Positions 33,808 to 47,147 are shown, counted from the stretch's first letter. The stretch is 64,000 bases of DNA from Venturia oleaginea (GCA_013176395.1 JABMLP010000012.1:1178001-1242000); one strand, 5' to 3'. The notes: generated by a model not told the origin, from the letters alone. Numbers and translations are program-made.

Positions 33808-36800
33808 ATGCCTTGGCAACCTCTTCCCCGAATTGCGTTTGGAATCTGCACATATCCATTTCAGCCCTCGTCGCCGGCAGACCTGCCACTGGAAATTGGC
33901 GACGAATTATACATCATCGAGCAGGGAGGGAAGGATGGCTCCTGGTACAGAGGATATCTGGTCGCGCCGCCTTCACTGCTGGCGGGATTGACCAGCGTGA
34001 AGGGGCAGACCTTGGAAGCACGCGTCTTCTCCGGGATATTTCCAAGAGTATGTGTCGAGGTCCGGGAGGTATTGGGCGATGAGAAGTTAGGAGGAGGAAC
34101 GGCCGAGCAGAGTCGTCACGCATCAATGAAGCAAGCCATAAGAGATAGTCATGCAGAGCAGAATGGTATCCTGACGCCAAATGGGAGCGAGTCACCTTCT
34201 CCAGGTGTAGGTCCGGGCGCCACAACGAGACATTCGAAAACCGAGAGCTTTGGAGAGCCACCTGCGATTCCCGTTACCAAATCTATGAAGTCAGAGACCT
34301 GGCGCTTCACCAGTTTGACAAATCGCATGTCGCGCCATACTCTTCGATCAGAGGATTCACGACTGTTACTTCCGCTTTCACCGCTCTCCATCTCTGATCG
34401 CGATCCCGATGCGCCGAGACCTCCTGCGCCTGTCCCGATGCTGAAAATTGGAGACGAGACACCGACTTCTGCGCAAGAGCCCCTGGTCGATGAGATTGCT
34501 TCTTGTTTGCGAGAATGGCATTCCACGAAACTTCACGAACTCCTACTTTCACGTCAATACAGCCAGCTGGATAAGATGTCCAATATTGTCCAGCGTTTAG
34601 ACACTTCGAGACGGCAGTTGCTACACAAGGTATTGACAGATCAAGAGTTGAGGATACTACGCGAGAGAACCGTCTGGGACTTGGTCAATGGCAACAAAAT
34701 GCTTTGTGAAGAGGTTATCGTGCGAAACCCAAGTCAGAGTGGCCGCATCATGACCGGCGACGATTCTGCGATCGAGGTGACAAAGCTTCAGTCGATGATG
34801 AGCTTACTGAATGAGCGACCAGTTCCACCTTCGGATGAACATGTTGCGCGCCATCTCATGATCAGTATACCAAATGCGTTAGGAGAACTATCATCACCGA
34901 AAACGATTGCAGTTCACCTTTGTAGCAAAACGCCTGGACAGCCTGTGCGCCCCATTTCGGAAGTTCATGCCATCAATGTCTCTGCGTCAAACGGTTCGGC
35001 TCCGGAAGGCAATATGAAGACACTGTTTGTTGATCTTGGTGCAGCTGATATGGGCGAAGGGGCTGGAGCTGGCTCGACCTTATATTTGGCGTTCAAAGTT
35101 ATTGTCAATGAGCCACTACGAAGTCCTGTGGTTCACTCATTATCAGGCAGGGACAGTATATCCAGTTCCAACGGATCCGGCTTTGACATGTCCAAACTTG
35201 GTGGTAGTGGAAAAGGAGGAAGGCGAAGTGTCATATGGGGCAGTTCACGATCGCGAAAAGAGTCGGAAGGAAGCGGTAGGATATCGGAAGAACATCCAGG
35301 GACGTCCGCAGAGAAACCTCCTTCAAGCGCAGACGGAAGGACCGATTCTTCGTCAAGCGGAGGACCCCAAACGAGAGAATCGAAAACTGTCAAAAGGACA
35401 GTTGCGGCGGGCATAATTCGTGTCGACCACATCTTGAAGCTAGATTTGGAACTGGAACAGGATGTTACGTTATGGACGCCAGCTGTTGCGCCGAATGAGG
35501 ATCAGTCTGAACAGGAGGGCACCTGGGATACGCTACTTACCGAAGTTCTGGCCACTCCTAGCGGCGACTTTCGCAAATACTCGTTCCCCAAGCCCCTTCG
35601 AGTTTTCGCCAAATCCTTCTCGGATCCGGACGCAGAGTCGCTCATTCGAATGACACCAACACTGCTGCAAAATATCAGCCAGACTCGCAGGATTGGATTT
35701 TCAGGCGCACCCAGCAAACCGAGGAGTGATATCTATCTTACCTTATCCGAATCTGTTTTGCCGCGCCACGCTTTCCTGGCCCATCCTAAATCGGGCACTG
35801 TACCTTTGGGTACTCAACAAGGTCTTGCGAATTTACAGCTCACACTTGAGGTTCGGAGGTCAACTGGACAACGGATTGAAAACTGCATATTCCCATCCTG
35901 TAACAGTCAAGGTCACACTGCTTGGAGAACGACCGCAGCGGAGCGTGGCGAGCCATGGAATCTGACAATACGGCTTGCAATTAGCCCAGAGGACGTTCCA
36001 GGATCACACATTGTCATGAGTATAGCCGACCTCCCTGGATTTCCATTTGCTCTTTGCTGGATGCCGCTCTGGAATAATGGTGCTTTTATACAGGACGGTG
36101 ACCACTTCTTGACTCTGTATCAATATGATGAGTACACGTCTAGCATTATCTCTGGGCGAGGAGCATATCTTGCTCTCCCATGGGGCACAAAGAAGAAGGA
36201 TGATCCGACGCATGGACCCATGGCAGCTCTTCAGCTTCAAACGTATCTCTGCAGCACCAAGTACTCACAGGACCCACACCTCCTTGGACTACTGAAATGG
36301 CAAGACCAGCCAGCTGGTTCACTGCCAACCTTATTGAGAAGCTTCAATTTCGTGCCTGAAATTGAGATTGTTAAGTTGCTAAACGAAGTCTTTGATGCAT
36401 TATTTGAGATCTTGGTGGATGCAGCAGGAAGTGAAGAATCCGAGAACCTTGTTTTCAATGATTTGGTATTCGTGCTTGGAATTGTTCACGATCGTCGCTT
36501 CAAGTTAGCTCCATTGGTCGACCAGTATGCGGATTCGAGATTCAAGTACCCCGCTGCCACAGCGTGCTTGTTGAGAAGCTTCAAGAGACTGCTTGCCAAT
36601 CCCACGGATCCAGAAACATCACGAAAACTCCGCGCGACATTCAAGGTTGGGGCGCATATCTTCAAGTTCATCTGTGTTGGGAGAGCTCAGCAAGAATCAA
36701 GGAAAGCTGTGGGGCTTAAGTCAAGATCCGCCTTCCTGAGTGAGATCCAAGAAATCTTCATGGCTCTCCACGATTTGGTCAAGAATCCAGCCCCAATCCT

Positions 36801-39800
36801 CATTGGTACGAAGACTCTGATCGTGCAGCACTTCCACACTTGGCTGCCGGACCTCATGGGAATTATGACGCCCGAGGATATTCTGGACACTGTTGTTGGA
36901 TTTGTAGATGCTTGCGTGAACGTATCGGGGAAATTAATCTTGTACAAGCTTGTCATGATTGAACATCTTTTCCACTTGGATGCGCTCAAACTTCCAGAAA
37001 CGAAGCGACAACTTCGAACCAGCACGATCCAATGGCTGGAGCCGTACTGGGGCAAGACCGAAATGGTCAATGATCAATGGAAAGACCAGATTCGATTGTG
37101 TTGCTCAGTTGTCGCATCTCAAATCAACGAGCTTGGGGAAGAAGGATGCGAGCACATTCCGAAGCTTGTTGACTCATACCGAGCCATCCAAGCGGCACCG
37201 AGACAACCGAAGAAACAGCTGTCACTTCTGTTTCCAAATTCCTATCCCTTTCAAAATCGCCAGTTGGCGGGATCTACTTGCGACTTTGACGAACCTCTCA
37301 TTGAGATTGCCGCCGTCCTTGCTGCAATCACCAGTTTACCAAGCACCCTGCATTTCGACATGCCACGAGACGAGCTTGCAGAGTTTCTGTTCAGTGCACT
37401 CCAGGTGTACATTTCCATACTCGATGCTGCAGCATACCCGGCCAATTGGCTTAGTGTCAACATCTACCACCACAAATCTACCATGAGGAGTTTAGAGAAA
37501 CTCTCGAGCATTCTCCTCGATTCCTTCCTTCCACATCCAGATGAGGCGGATCAATTTAACACCGAGCTGTGGCGTGCATTCTTCGATGCACTGTTGAAGC
37601 TTGTTGGCAGTGAGGCTCTGGCTCTGGAGACCTTCCCAGAACAGAAGAGAAGGGCGGTGTGGAAGATTGCTGGAGATGTTCGCGAGCTCGGCGCCGATCT
37701 TCTGCGCCGCAGTTGGGATGCCATCGGATGGGAGACCAGTGAAGAGGACAGGGCACAGTATGGCCTTGAGAAGCTCGGTGGCTATCAAGTACAGTACGTG
37801 CCTGGCCTTGTTGGACCTATTGTTGAATTGTGTCTCAGCGTCCACGAAGGACTCCGGGGCGTGGCTATCCAGGTCTTACAGACTATGATCATCAGCGAGT
37901 GGACATTGAGTCAAGATCTTTCACTCATTCAAGCGGAGATCATCGACTGCCTTGATCAACTCTTCACGCAGAAGTCTCACAGCGAAAGCGTGTTGCAGAA
38001 GTTGTTCATTGGTGAGGTCATTGATTTGTTTGAGCCACTTGCTCGCGAGCCTGATGACCCACTTTTTATTGGTGTTAAGAATTTGGTTGCGACGATTGAT
38101 GAGCTGCTTGATCTTCTGGTGGCTGTCCATAGCACCGAGGGTAGCGGCGAGGTGTTCCATATCATGGATACCTTGCAACTCATGGATTTTCTCAAGGACA
38201 TACAAAAGGAGGACATTTTCATCCGCTATGTTCACCAGCTTGCCCAACTTCAAGTAGATGCTCGAAATTTCACTGAAGCTGGACTGGCCCTACGTTTACA
38301 CGCCGACCTATACGAATGGGATCCTGCGACAATGACGGAAAAGCTCAAGGAACCATATTTCCCATCTCAAACAGCCTTTGACCGGAAGGAACAATTGTAC
38401 TTTCAAATGATTAAGTACTATGAGGATGGGCAGTCGTGGGACAATGCGTTGGGTACTTACATGGAGCTTGCTGATCAGTATGAGCATAACGTCTTTGACT
38501 TTGCGAAACTGGCTCGTGCTCAACGTGCGATGGCTACCATCTACGAATCCATCAGCAGAGGTCAACGAGAGAATCCAAGGTACTTCCGGGTTGTCTACAA
38601 AGGCTTCGGATTCCCACTCAGCTTGCGCAACAAGGAGTTCATTTTCCAGGGCTTGTCGACTGACAGGATGGCCTCATTTACTGATCGTCTCCAGCAACAG
38701 CATCCTTCTGCTCAGATTCACACCTCCGGCTCTTCTGGGGACGATCTAGAAGGGCAATTCATTCATGTCTATCCCGTCAGCCCACAAAAGGACCTCACGC
38801 ATCCCATCTACCAGCGCAGCAAGGTCGCAAGCACTGTGCGCGATTATTACTTGCTTTCGCGGCCGGATCGCTTCACAGCTACGACACGGCGGAAGAACAG
38901 TGACGCTGGCATCAAGGAGCAGACCGTGGAGAAGACGGTCTACACGACGGCTGATCCGTTCCCGATCATCTTGCGTCGCAGCGAAATTGTCACAGTCGGC
39001 ACAATCACACTTGACTATATGCAAATAGCTATCGAGCGTACCACAAGAAAGACTGCGGAGTTGAATCTGCTGGAGAAGAAGATCCTGGACGGGGAGGACA
39101 CGGCATTTTCACAGCTCACTGATGCACTCATGTTGGCCGTTGATCCTGACTCGTCAACCAGTGTTGCACATTACAGACAGCTTTTCGAGCGCGAAAAAGA
39201 GAACGTGGATTCGGATTCTGAAGACTTGGATGAAGAAGAGAAGGAAGAGACGCCACTGAGTCCCTTGGAGAACGCTCTCAAGATTGCCATAACGGACTAT
39301 GCAATGGCTGTCAAGCGTTGTTTAGCTCAGTACTCGAGACCTGCTCACCAGGCCACCAGAGCAGATCTTACGCAACGTATGTTCTGAATTGTCTCCAGGT
39401 ATCTCTTGATGCTAACATATGCAATAGGCTTCGAAATCACCTTCTCCCCTGAAGTGGCTACTTTCGCTGCAACAGGTATACAGACGAACCCAGATCGTCC
39501 ATCGTCCATCAATTCTTGGCTCGCCAATACCACGACGCCCGCCACCACAAGTCCAGGACCCAGACAATCAACACAGTCGTTCGCTCGACCCATATCTACT
39601 AAAGCCTCGACCCGTGAGAAACAACACAACAGACTATCATTAAACTTCCTCAAACGCGGATCCTCTGCCATTTCAATACATCAAGGAAACCAAAATAACC
39701 ATATTCGTAAAGTCTCTCTTGCCACTATCGAAAATCCCCAGGAGAAGGAGATTGCCTCACCCACGACCAACGGACAAGACAATGGTAACAATGTGAGTGT

Positions 39801-40203
39801 CAGTGGTAATGGAATCCGACAAGAACAAGAACGTGTTGTGAGCCTTGCTCCTAACGACCCCACTGTCCGCTCCGAGGACAAACTACAAAAATACTTTGGT
39901 ATCCCTCATGGTCAGTATCGCGTCACGTCGCCAACCAACGACGATCTATCTCCTAACACGGAGGATCCTCCCCACCGTGACTCTGAAGGCGGAGACCTAG
40001 AGAGACCTGCTACAAGACACAGTGGTATCAGTATTAAAAGCTCACATAACGAGCGGGTAGAAAACCCAGGCGCCACTGGTTCTTATTCCGGAAAGAGGAT
40101 GGGCAGCGTCAGGAAGAGATTGTCTTTTATGGGACTTGGAAAGAAAGGTAGCAAGAATAGTGTCAGGAGTCGAGGGCACGTGGAGAGCCTGACGGAGGAA
40201 TAG
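33808..40203 (+). CDS. DCK1: DOCK-family guanine nucleotide exchange factor (Dck1-like)
   Basis: Large Rho/Rac-type GEF; the yeast homologue Dck1 acts with the ELMO-like Lmo1 on Rho5. 2,114 aa from exons 33808-39376 and 39428-40203 with one intron (39377-39427: GTATGT donor, ctaac branch). The first ATG in the frame is 33808; the frame is open upstream but without an ATG. An N-terminal SH3 domain is visible in residues 8-75 (FGICTYPFQP, LEIGDELYIIEQGGKDGSWY, GYLVAPPS, GIFPRVCVEV). A DHR-1/C2 lipid-binding region lies at about 630-750 (SDIYLTLSESVLPRHAF, ANLQLTLEVR, GSHIVMSIADLPG). The DHR-2 catalytic region lies at about 1465-1860 (AQLQVDARNFTEAGLALRLH, RVVYKGFGFPLSLRNKEFIF, FPIILRRSEIVTV). 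The tail encoded by exon 2 is Ser/Asn-rich and probably disordered, ending in a basic patch. Confidence 0.93.
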
Positions 40204-41121
40204 AGGATGGATTCACTAGCCAAAGAGTGAGGAATGAACGTTAGAGGAAAGCAAAGAAGTGGAGGGGAGAAAGGAGGACTGCTGGCGAGTCCATCTGATT
40301 GTCGTGGCGAGAAAATTTCTTTTGTTCCTCTTCTAAAAAATCTTTGTGGCGATATAATGGTGTGAAGGCAGCTTTTTTTTATCTTATCTGGACGGACCAT
40401 TCGGGAACCTGTAGGAGCGTCAATCCTCCCTTTTGTATATTTATTTCCTTTATGTTATACCCTGTGCAGAGCCTATGGCTATCTGCTTTGTCAGCTGCTT
40501 CGTTTAATGGATAGGATTGTTGGAGGCATTTTCGATACTCGATCTTTGGTCTTCTTCTGATTGGATAGCTTGCAAGATATCTGTATCGACGATGTGGAAG
40601 GGAGTTGGCGAATTGCCCTTGACGGCGAGGGAGCGGCTATATTCTGGTATGAGGAGATATTTGGGTTAGAGTAAATATGTAATCCGAGGTGTATATCGTC
40701 ACCCTGGGCCGTGGAATTTAAGGTTTGTCTTATGTATCTTGTTGCATTTCCATCCAGTACCACACGGTGCCATCCAACTCGCTTCGAGTGTGGAGAAAGA
40801 CAGCTACATAACTTCGCCTTATTTCCTTGATGCTAACATCGGTTTCTTGGTACGCACAGACAAAAGCAGACCTTTCGCCTCCTTCATGCCGGCCGGGACG
40901 GCAATTTGAGATGTGCGCATTTCGTTCCGGAAACATCGAGGTCTCTAGGGAAACGAGTTGCGTGTCTTATAAACGACATCAAGGTGTGCTTGAGAAGTGT
41001 TCACAAGAGCATCACTCAGGAGTCGGTTGAAATATTACGAACTGATTTGGACTGTCAAGTATCAATCACCCCTACGACCATCGACCATAATTGATCCTAA
41101 AGCAACAAAATTGACATCATC
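40204..41121. other. intergenic between DCK1-like gene and the paralogue cluster
   Basis: T-rich 3' flank (40350-40450), then mixed sequence; no gene. Marks the left border of the four-gene paralogue cluster. Confidence 0.5.
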
Positions 41122-43088
41122 ATGTCTTCCGGATCGAGCCAAGAGGAACCTCGCACCGAGCCGCCTGCTCCGCCTGCTCCATCAGTACCGGCACCTGCTG
41201 CCCGAGAGCCGACCCAGATTGAAGAGGATGCTGGTATGTGCCACTACTTTGGGTAGTCTTCCACTGACCTTGAATTCCAGGCTCGAACGCAAAACCTCAG
41301 AAGAGCACGAAGAAGCGCAAGGCTTCAGAGCCCGCTGGTGATCCTGAACATTCCAAGACTTCCGCTACCAAACGACGGAAAAAGAACAAGAACGAAGAAG
41401 AGCCAAATGAGCCTAAGAAGAACAAAGAAGTTCACATCCAAGAGCCAGATGATGCGAAGGAACCAGAGGAGACAGATCCGGCAAACGCGCAGGCCGTCGA
41501 ACAAAACAACGCCTTGAGATATGGCATCATTAACGAAGAACATCTCTCAGCACTCGACCTAAACACCGAAGAAAATGTACCCTTCACAGATGCAGAGCTT
41601 GCCAGGGCTAAGCAAGCGCACAATCAGCAGGCGGTCGAGTGTTTCTTTCGCCAATTGACTGGATCGGCCGCAGAGATCAACAGAGTTGCTGAGATGAGAC
41701 TCGCGTACATACTGCCATACACCGTGACGAACGAATTGTGGGCAGTGTGGCCTGAATTATCGTTGACTCTGCGTCTGAATTTGATAGAGGGACTGGAGGA
41801 GATTGAGAATTCCAAGGCTCTCAAGAAGCTGCGAAATGAAGCTGAGAGGCTTAAGGATGAACTTGAGAGAGCTCAAGTCATCATGAGAGATCAGAGACGC
41901 TGGGAAGGGAGTGATGACGAGCCAGAGAAAAAACGAACTAAAGGTCCAAGGCAGACGTCGACTACAAAATCAAAGAAGAAGATGGAGATGCCAAAGGATC
42001 CAGACACGGACGAATGGACGCCAGAAGACGGAAAACGAATGCGAGACCTTCTCGGCAGCATAAAAAGATACACTGACGCGGAGGTGGAAAAATACAGACA
42101 TGAATTTCCTGAGAGACCTGATTGGCGGGCTGACGAGCGCCGATTCTGCCGGGAGTTCACCATGGCCCGGAACGATCAAAACCTTCCAGATGACGCAGAG
42201 TGGACGATTAATTCCGATGCGATGCGAGCGCTCTCGAGAGCTCATAAAGAGCGATTCAAAGACACCCTCCCTGGGAAAGGCACAGATCCGAATAAGCGGG
42301 GGATATATCGACCGCCGTTGGGAATACACAAGAAGTTGAGGGTAGACCCCGAGTTCAAACAACTTTGGAGGATACCAGATAGGAAGTCTAGATGTGGCAA
42401 GAATCGGGGAGCCACGGCAAGCAAGAAGGATGCGCAAGATGATAACGATCAAGAAGATCAGCAGGACACCGACATGGACTTGGGAAAAGAACAGCGCTAC
42501 GATTCTAATGGTAATACCCTCAGCGACGATGGTTCTGAAGCAGATCCCGATAAACCTCAGGAGCCCTCTACCGGCATGAGTGATGAGAGGGATGCAGATG
42601 ACCACGTAGGTAGACCTGCTGACGACGAGGATTCCTCCGATGACGATACCAGCTGGTCGGGTTCAGATTCTGAAGACCATGACCAGAAGAGGATAACGGA
42701 GAGAAATGAGAAGGCACGGAAAAATGCAGAGAAGAAGAGGCACAAGGAGCGGGAGGCGGAGATCAAGAAATTAGAGGAGGAAGTGGCGAAGGTTATGAGA
42801 AAGGACGAGGAAGAAAAGCACAGGAAAGCTGTGGAAGAGATGCAGGCCCGGGCTGAAAGGCAGAGGTCGTTGAAGAATGGTGGGATGGTGTATACTAAGA
42901 AAACGACTAAAGAGGTCAAAGTAGATGAAGAGAAGGAAGAGGTGATGCGGGAAGATGCTGAGGGGCTTGCTGGCAAGGAAGGCGAGGTATTGGTCGGAGA
43001 GGAGCTGGAAGATGGTGATCTTGAAGGTGCTGGAGATGGGAGACAAGATGACGAGAATGAGGATGAGGATGAACATATGGAGGAATAA
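41122..43088 (+). CDS. novel-family charged nuclear-type protein, copy A (intact)
   Basis: 639-aa protein of a family I do not recognise. Exons 41122-41233 and 41281-43088; intron 41234-41280 (GTATGT...CTGACC...CAG). Layout: Pro-rich start (1-37); Lys/Arg-rich likely nuclear signals (STKKRKASE, TKRRKKNK); a helical core with WPELSLTLRLNLIEGL at 194-209; a charged helix; a basic linker; a second conserved block (EWTPEDGKRMRDLL ... DERRFCREF ... ALSRAHKERF, RAH at about 357-359); then Asp/Glu-rich and coiled-coil sequence to an acidic end (DEDEHMEE). The same core and RAH blocks occur in the three genes to the right, making this the intact reference copy. No catalytic motif; the W..EE(F/Y)RF block of its relatives faintly resembles a Myb/SANT-like helix, but that is speculative. 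Confidence 0.75.
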
Positions 43089-43871
43089 GATGTCGCTAGT
43101 CTTTGAAGTACGCGGGCGTCTTCACTTCTACGTTCGTTCTCAATTTCACGCATTTTCATAGAATAATCGACTGGTCTCGTAAATCCCTAATTTTGAAAAG
43201 GCTGATTGATTCCTTTGCGATTGAGCCTTGGTTTGCCATCACGATGTGAGTTTTGTGAAGAAGGGGCAGGGCTAATGAAGACGTGGTTTCTAAGATTTAG
43301 ACAGGACAGGACAGGACCTAATTGTCACAGAAGTTTCTTCTCTCAGGAGCAGTGCGGACAGGAAGTACTTTATTAAGGCCCATCTCTGCACTTCTACACG
43401 TAATAACATGGGGCTTTGACTAACGAAATTCGAGGAGTCGCTGAACCATGATTGTTAGTAAGATCGCGTCGCAGCGTTTTTAACTTACGCTCTACTAGAG
43501 TACAGCCCACTAATAGGAGAACAAAAGAAGTGGACTTGTCAACCCGGAAATGGGGAAATATGAGTAGATTGACTCTGATCTGTAAGTAAAAGCTCATTCG
43601 AAGTCATCCAAATATCGCTTTCTCCTGCTGTTCAAAAGCGAGAACAAAGACCATCTCCACCATTTGTATCCTGATAGCCAGAAACGGTAAGACGAGAGAC
43701 TCGTCTGTCTGCCGGAAACGTCGATTGAGCAACACACAAAAGGTATGCTTGCGGAACACGTTGATAGCATTTGCTACTTACCCCATCGCTGTCAACCTCA
43801 CACACAATATCCCTCATCACAGTCTACCATCTGTTCTCATTGAATACCGCATCTCGACCAAGGATACCAAA
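43089..43871. other. intergenic between copies A and B
   Basis: No coding frame supported; contains a short GGACA repeat at 43301-43317 and a 5' leader rich in A/C before 43872. Confidence 0.5.
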
Positions 43872-45252
43872 ATGTCTGACACCCCAGTTGATATAAGAAG
43901 AACGCCTGAACCGTCTCCGCTGCCTTCTCCAATACCCCAAGCAACAAAACCTCATGGCGAAGATGCAGAGGAGCCCATGGCCTTGGGAAAGGTGCCAAAG
44001 CGCAAGCGCCCAGTAGCTGACGCTGCTGATGGTGATCAAGCCTCAGAGACTCCTCAGTCTAAACGTCGAAAGGGAAGCAAAGGTCAACCCACGGAGCCCA
44101 CGCAACACATCAAAGCAAGCATGATCCCGAAGAAAGACGAGAGCGACTACATTCACGAAGCATACTTGGCACGACTGGACCTGATCAACAACTTCCGCAT
44201 CCCTCAAATCGACGAGAACTTTCCTAAACTTACTCATACTCGCATCGACTTTCATGAAGACAAGGGCGTGAAACAAGCCGAAAATCAGGCCCAGTTCGAG
44301 TCATTATTCATGAAGATGGATTCCAGTAACGGTGAATTGACGACCAGAATTGCAACACTGCGATTGGAATTGCTGAAGCCTTACGACTACATTTATGACA
44401 GGCTTAATGAATGGAGTGAGCTTTCCCTCATCATGCGTTTGAATCTTATCGAGTCTCTTCAGCAGGTGGGAAAAGCCGGAAATATCAAGTTCGACAAGGA
44501 TATTGACAGGGTATATGGTGATGGTGAAGAAGCTCATGAACAAAAGGGGTGGATTAAGATGAAAGACGCACAGACTTCGAATCAGCTGTGAGCGATCACA
44601 GGTTCTGTGTAGAGATCCGAAAAATTGGTCCAAGTACAAGAAAACCCCAAATAGATCTCGAGGGATATTGGAGAAAGGCGGAGATGATGGAGCTGGCCAT
44701 GGCAAAGGCAAAGAGCCAGTCACGACACCGGCCGCTAAAAAGATTGTCTCGTGGGAGAATCTCGAATTTCCTCCGGCAAAGGAGGAGGAGTTCAAAATGC
44801 TTCTCGCCTCGGACAAAATCGAAGACATCGATCCGACACGTCAACCTAATCCTAAGGCGAAAGAGCACTATGCCCGAGAGGAATACCGATTTTTCTACCG
44901 ATGGATGGAGGCGAAGAACGAAGTCGGGGAAATCAAATGGGCCAATGGTACGCCGGCTTGCGACATGCTTGAGCGAGCTCATAGACACTTCTTCACAGAT
45001 TATCCATTTGAGGGCGGACGACAAAGCAAGACCCGAAACGGCCGGGCGATATTGAGAGCTTTTGTAGCAAATCATGAGTCTAATGCAGCTGCCAAAAATA
45101 AATTCGCGAAGTTCTTTCCTAAAGACACTAAGATTACCGCAGCAGGACTTGGAGAAGAGCATGTGTCGGATGGGGGACAATTGCCTGATGCTGAAGATAG
45201 CAGCGATGACGATGAGGAAGGATCTGGGAGTGACAATCTTGGTGAAGAATGA
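43872..45252 (+). CDS. novel-family charged protein, copy B (one frame break)
   Basis: Second copy of the family, about 460 codons, start ATG 43872 (accaaaATGtct). N terminus Pro-rich with nuclear-type signals (VPKRKRPVAD, SKRRKGSKG). The core EWSELSLIMRLNLIESLQQV begins near residue 180 and is preceded by FESLF and TLRLELLKPYDYI blocks that match copies A and D. The first frame ends at a TGA at 44589. From about 44575 the +1 frame continues with RISCERSQVLCRDPKNW, which aligns with copy A (ELERAQVIMRDQRRW), then REEYRFFYRWMEAKN and MLERAHRHFFTDYPFEGG, and an acidic end at 45252. Either a 1-nt frameshift lies at about 44563-44580 or a 55-nt intron 44511-44565 (GTATAT...AAAG) is used. The aligned W and KMKDA residues just before the break favour a frameshift. 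Confidence 0.6.
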
Positions 45253-45760
45253 ACATGAACTCACCTCAGCGGCTTCGTCAATTCAACACTGATGTAGGAA
45301 TCGATATTTTATAAGTTCTGCATTTAGGTTGCGCCCACTTAGGATCAATATCCTTAAACCTATTGAGAAATTGTTCCTTGAAGTCGCTGGAAGGTTATCA
45401 ATATCCATTTTAAGTTGTAAATGATAAACAGAGAGAACAGAGAGCAAAAGCCACGGTGTCGCATTCCATAAGTAGAGATGTATGAACAACTACTTGTGGG
45501 CAGGGACCACGGGGAACCTTATCAGTGAACACGCGACGATGGATAGAGTGGTAGGAGAAGGAGATGACACGATTATACTTCGTCTCAGCTATAAGCGTCC
45601 TAATAACTATATATATATCTCGTTCACTGACCGTCTCGTCCCATAGGCGAGGTTTGTGCGTTTGTGCATTTGTCCAAAAGATGGTACGTAGCGTTAACTT
45701 CCTTGTATGGTAATCGTAAGACTGGGATTCTATCCAGAATTTAGTCTAGTAAGGTGGAAC
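45253..45760. other. tail-to-tail intergenic between copies B and C
   Basis: AT-rich, with a (TA)n-like run near 45606-45616. No gene seen. Confidence 0.5.
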
Positions 45761-46869
45761 TCAAAATGAGTAGTCCTCATTACCATCTGAGTCGTCGTCG
45801 TCCGCTTCGTCTTCGTCCTCCTGATCTTGGACCTCTTCTTCATCATGTGCAGAACCTCCACTCAAGTTGCCGTTACCTCCCTGCCCACCGCCCATTTCCT
45901 CATCGCTAGGATCATCATCTTCGTCTAAGCTCTCGCTTTCACCGTCCTTCTCTTGATCTGAATCCGCGTCTGCATCCCGTCTCCCATTCTGGGCCGCTTC
46001 ATCGACATGAACGGTAGATTTTGCTGGACCCTTGTAAGCTGTTGGGCGCTTGATTTGGTCGGTGTTGTCATCTAGAGCTTCGGTGTCACTCTCGTCATCC
46101 TCATCATCTAGTAGATTCATCGCGTCGGTCAGCATTCTTGTTACCGGTTTCCGCCTTGATACTTGCTCCTTTCTGACCCCTCTTGCCCTCTGTTTTCTGT
46201 AAAGTTGCAGCGAATAGCGATACAATCGGCTCTTCCTTTTCCCAGTCTTCTATGTATCGCATCGGGCTAGCGACGTGGGTTCTTCGGGGTTCCGTCCTTA
46301 TCGGGTGGCAAAGGCCATCTCGCGAAAAGGAGTTCATGAGCTCGCGCTAATCGTTTCGTGTTTGCGCTGGTTGATGACCACTCTGACCCCTCGCTCTCAT
46401 TCGCGGCTTCGATAAAGCGCTTTAGCATTTCTAGCTTCAGGATTGTATAAATGATCGTTGTGCCTCTTGATATTTGTTGACCGGGAGGAGGCTTCAATTC
46501 TTCTTCGTAGCCCTCGTCTCCCTCTGAGCCTTGGAGAAGCTCTTGCAAGGAACTTTGGTGCTCTTGTGTCCAGATCTGAGCTTGTGGAGCTTGTTTCTTC
46601 GTCTTGCTGCTCGCTGTCACCTTCTTTTCCCAGCTTGTTGGCTCAACTAACCAATTTTGACCTCCCACCAAATCCTCTCGACAGCCTCGTGCTCGCCTTC
46701 TCAAGGTGTCCCACGCTTTTCTAGGCGTCTCGGGTTCGTGATCCTCGATCTCTTGAAGGCCCTCAATCAAATTCAGACGGTGTTTGAGAGACAGTTGACG
46801 CCAATCTGTCTTTGAGAGCGACTCGCGATCACCCTTTGGTTTCTTCTTGGCACCCTCGGGAGATTGTAT
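45761..46869 (-). pseudogene. novel-family copy C, 5'-truncated and multiply broken
   Basis: Minus-strand relative of copies A, B and D. The frame from 46869 gives KTDWRQLSLKHRLNLIEGLQ, the family core, then a charged helix, IWTQEHQSSLQELLQGSEGD, and ARAHELLFARWPLPP (RAH block), and stops at TAG near 46267. Homologous-looking sequence continues in a second frame (MRYIEDWEKEEPIVSLF) and then a third, which carries the acidic tail (LLDDEDDESDTE to DDDDSDGNEDYSF, stop at 45761). The expected N-terminal third (nuclear signals, FESLF block) is missing: a TAG lies directly upstream of 46869 and no upstream exon could be joined. Undetected introns might rescue one junction, but truncation plus two frame changes suggest decay. 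Confidence 0.55.
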
Positions 46870-47147
46870 CTATGGCACACACCAACCACGTGAGCAGCTC
46901 TGAAGGCCTCGATGACCACGGTCCTATAGCGTTGACGCAAGCCAAATGTGCAAATTCACACCCCAGGAAAATTAAATCATATCGCTTTCCCACCGCTCTA
47001 AAAGTCGGCTTTCTATCTACAAATGCAGTTCTCCAATCTAGTACCAATACTAACCATTTCCGAGCGACGTAACAAACAAAATGAAATGAATTGGATAGCC
47101 AGCATACTTGTACGGAATCAACTATTTATTCATCACTCTCCTCCAAA

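Noticed and set aside
42557..43159. 200-codon Ser-rich minus frame
   Set aside because: Mirror of the acidic/lysine-rich codons of copy A; the plus frame is conserved among paralogues.
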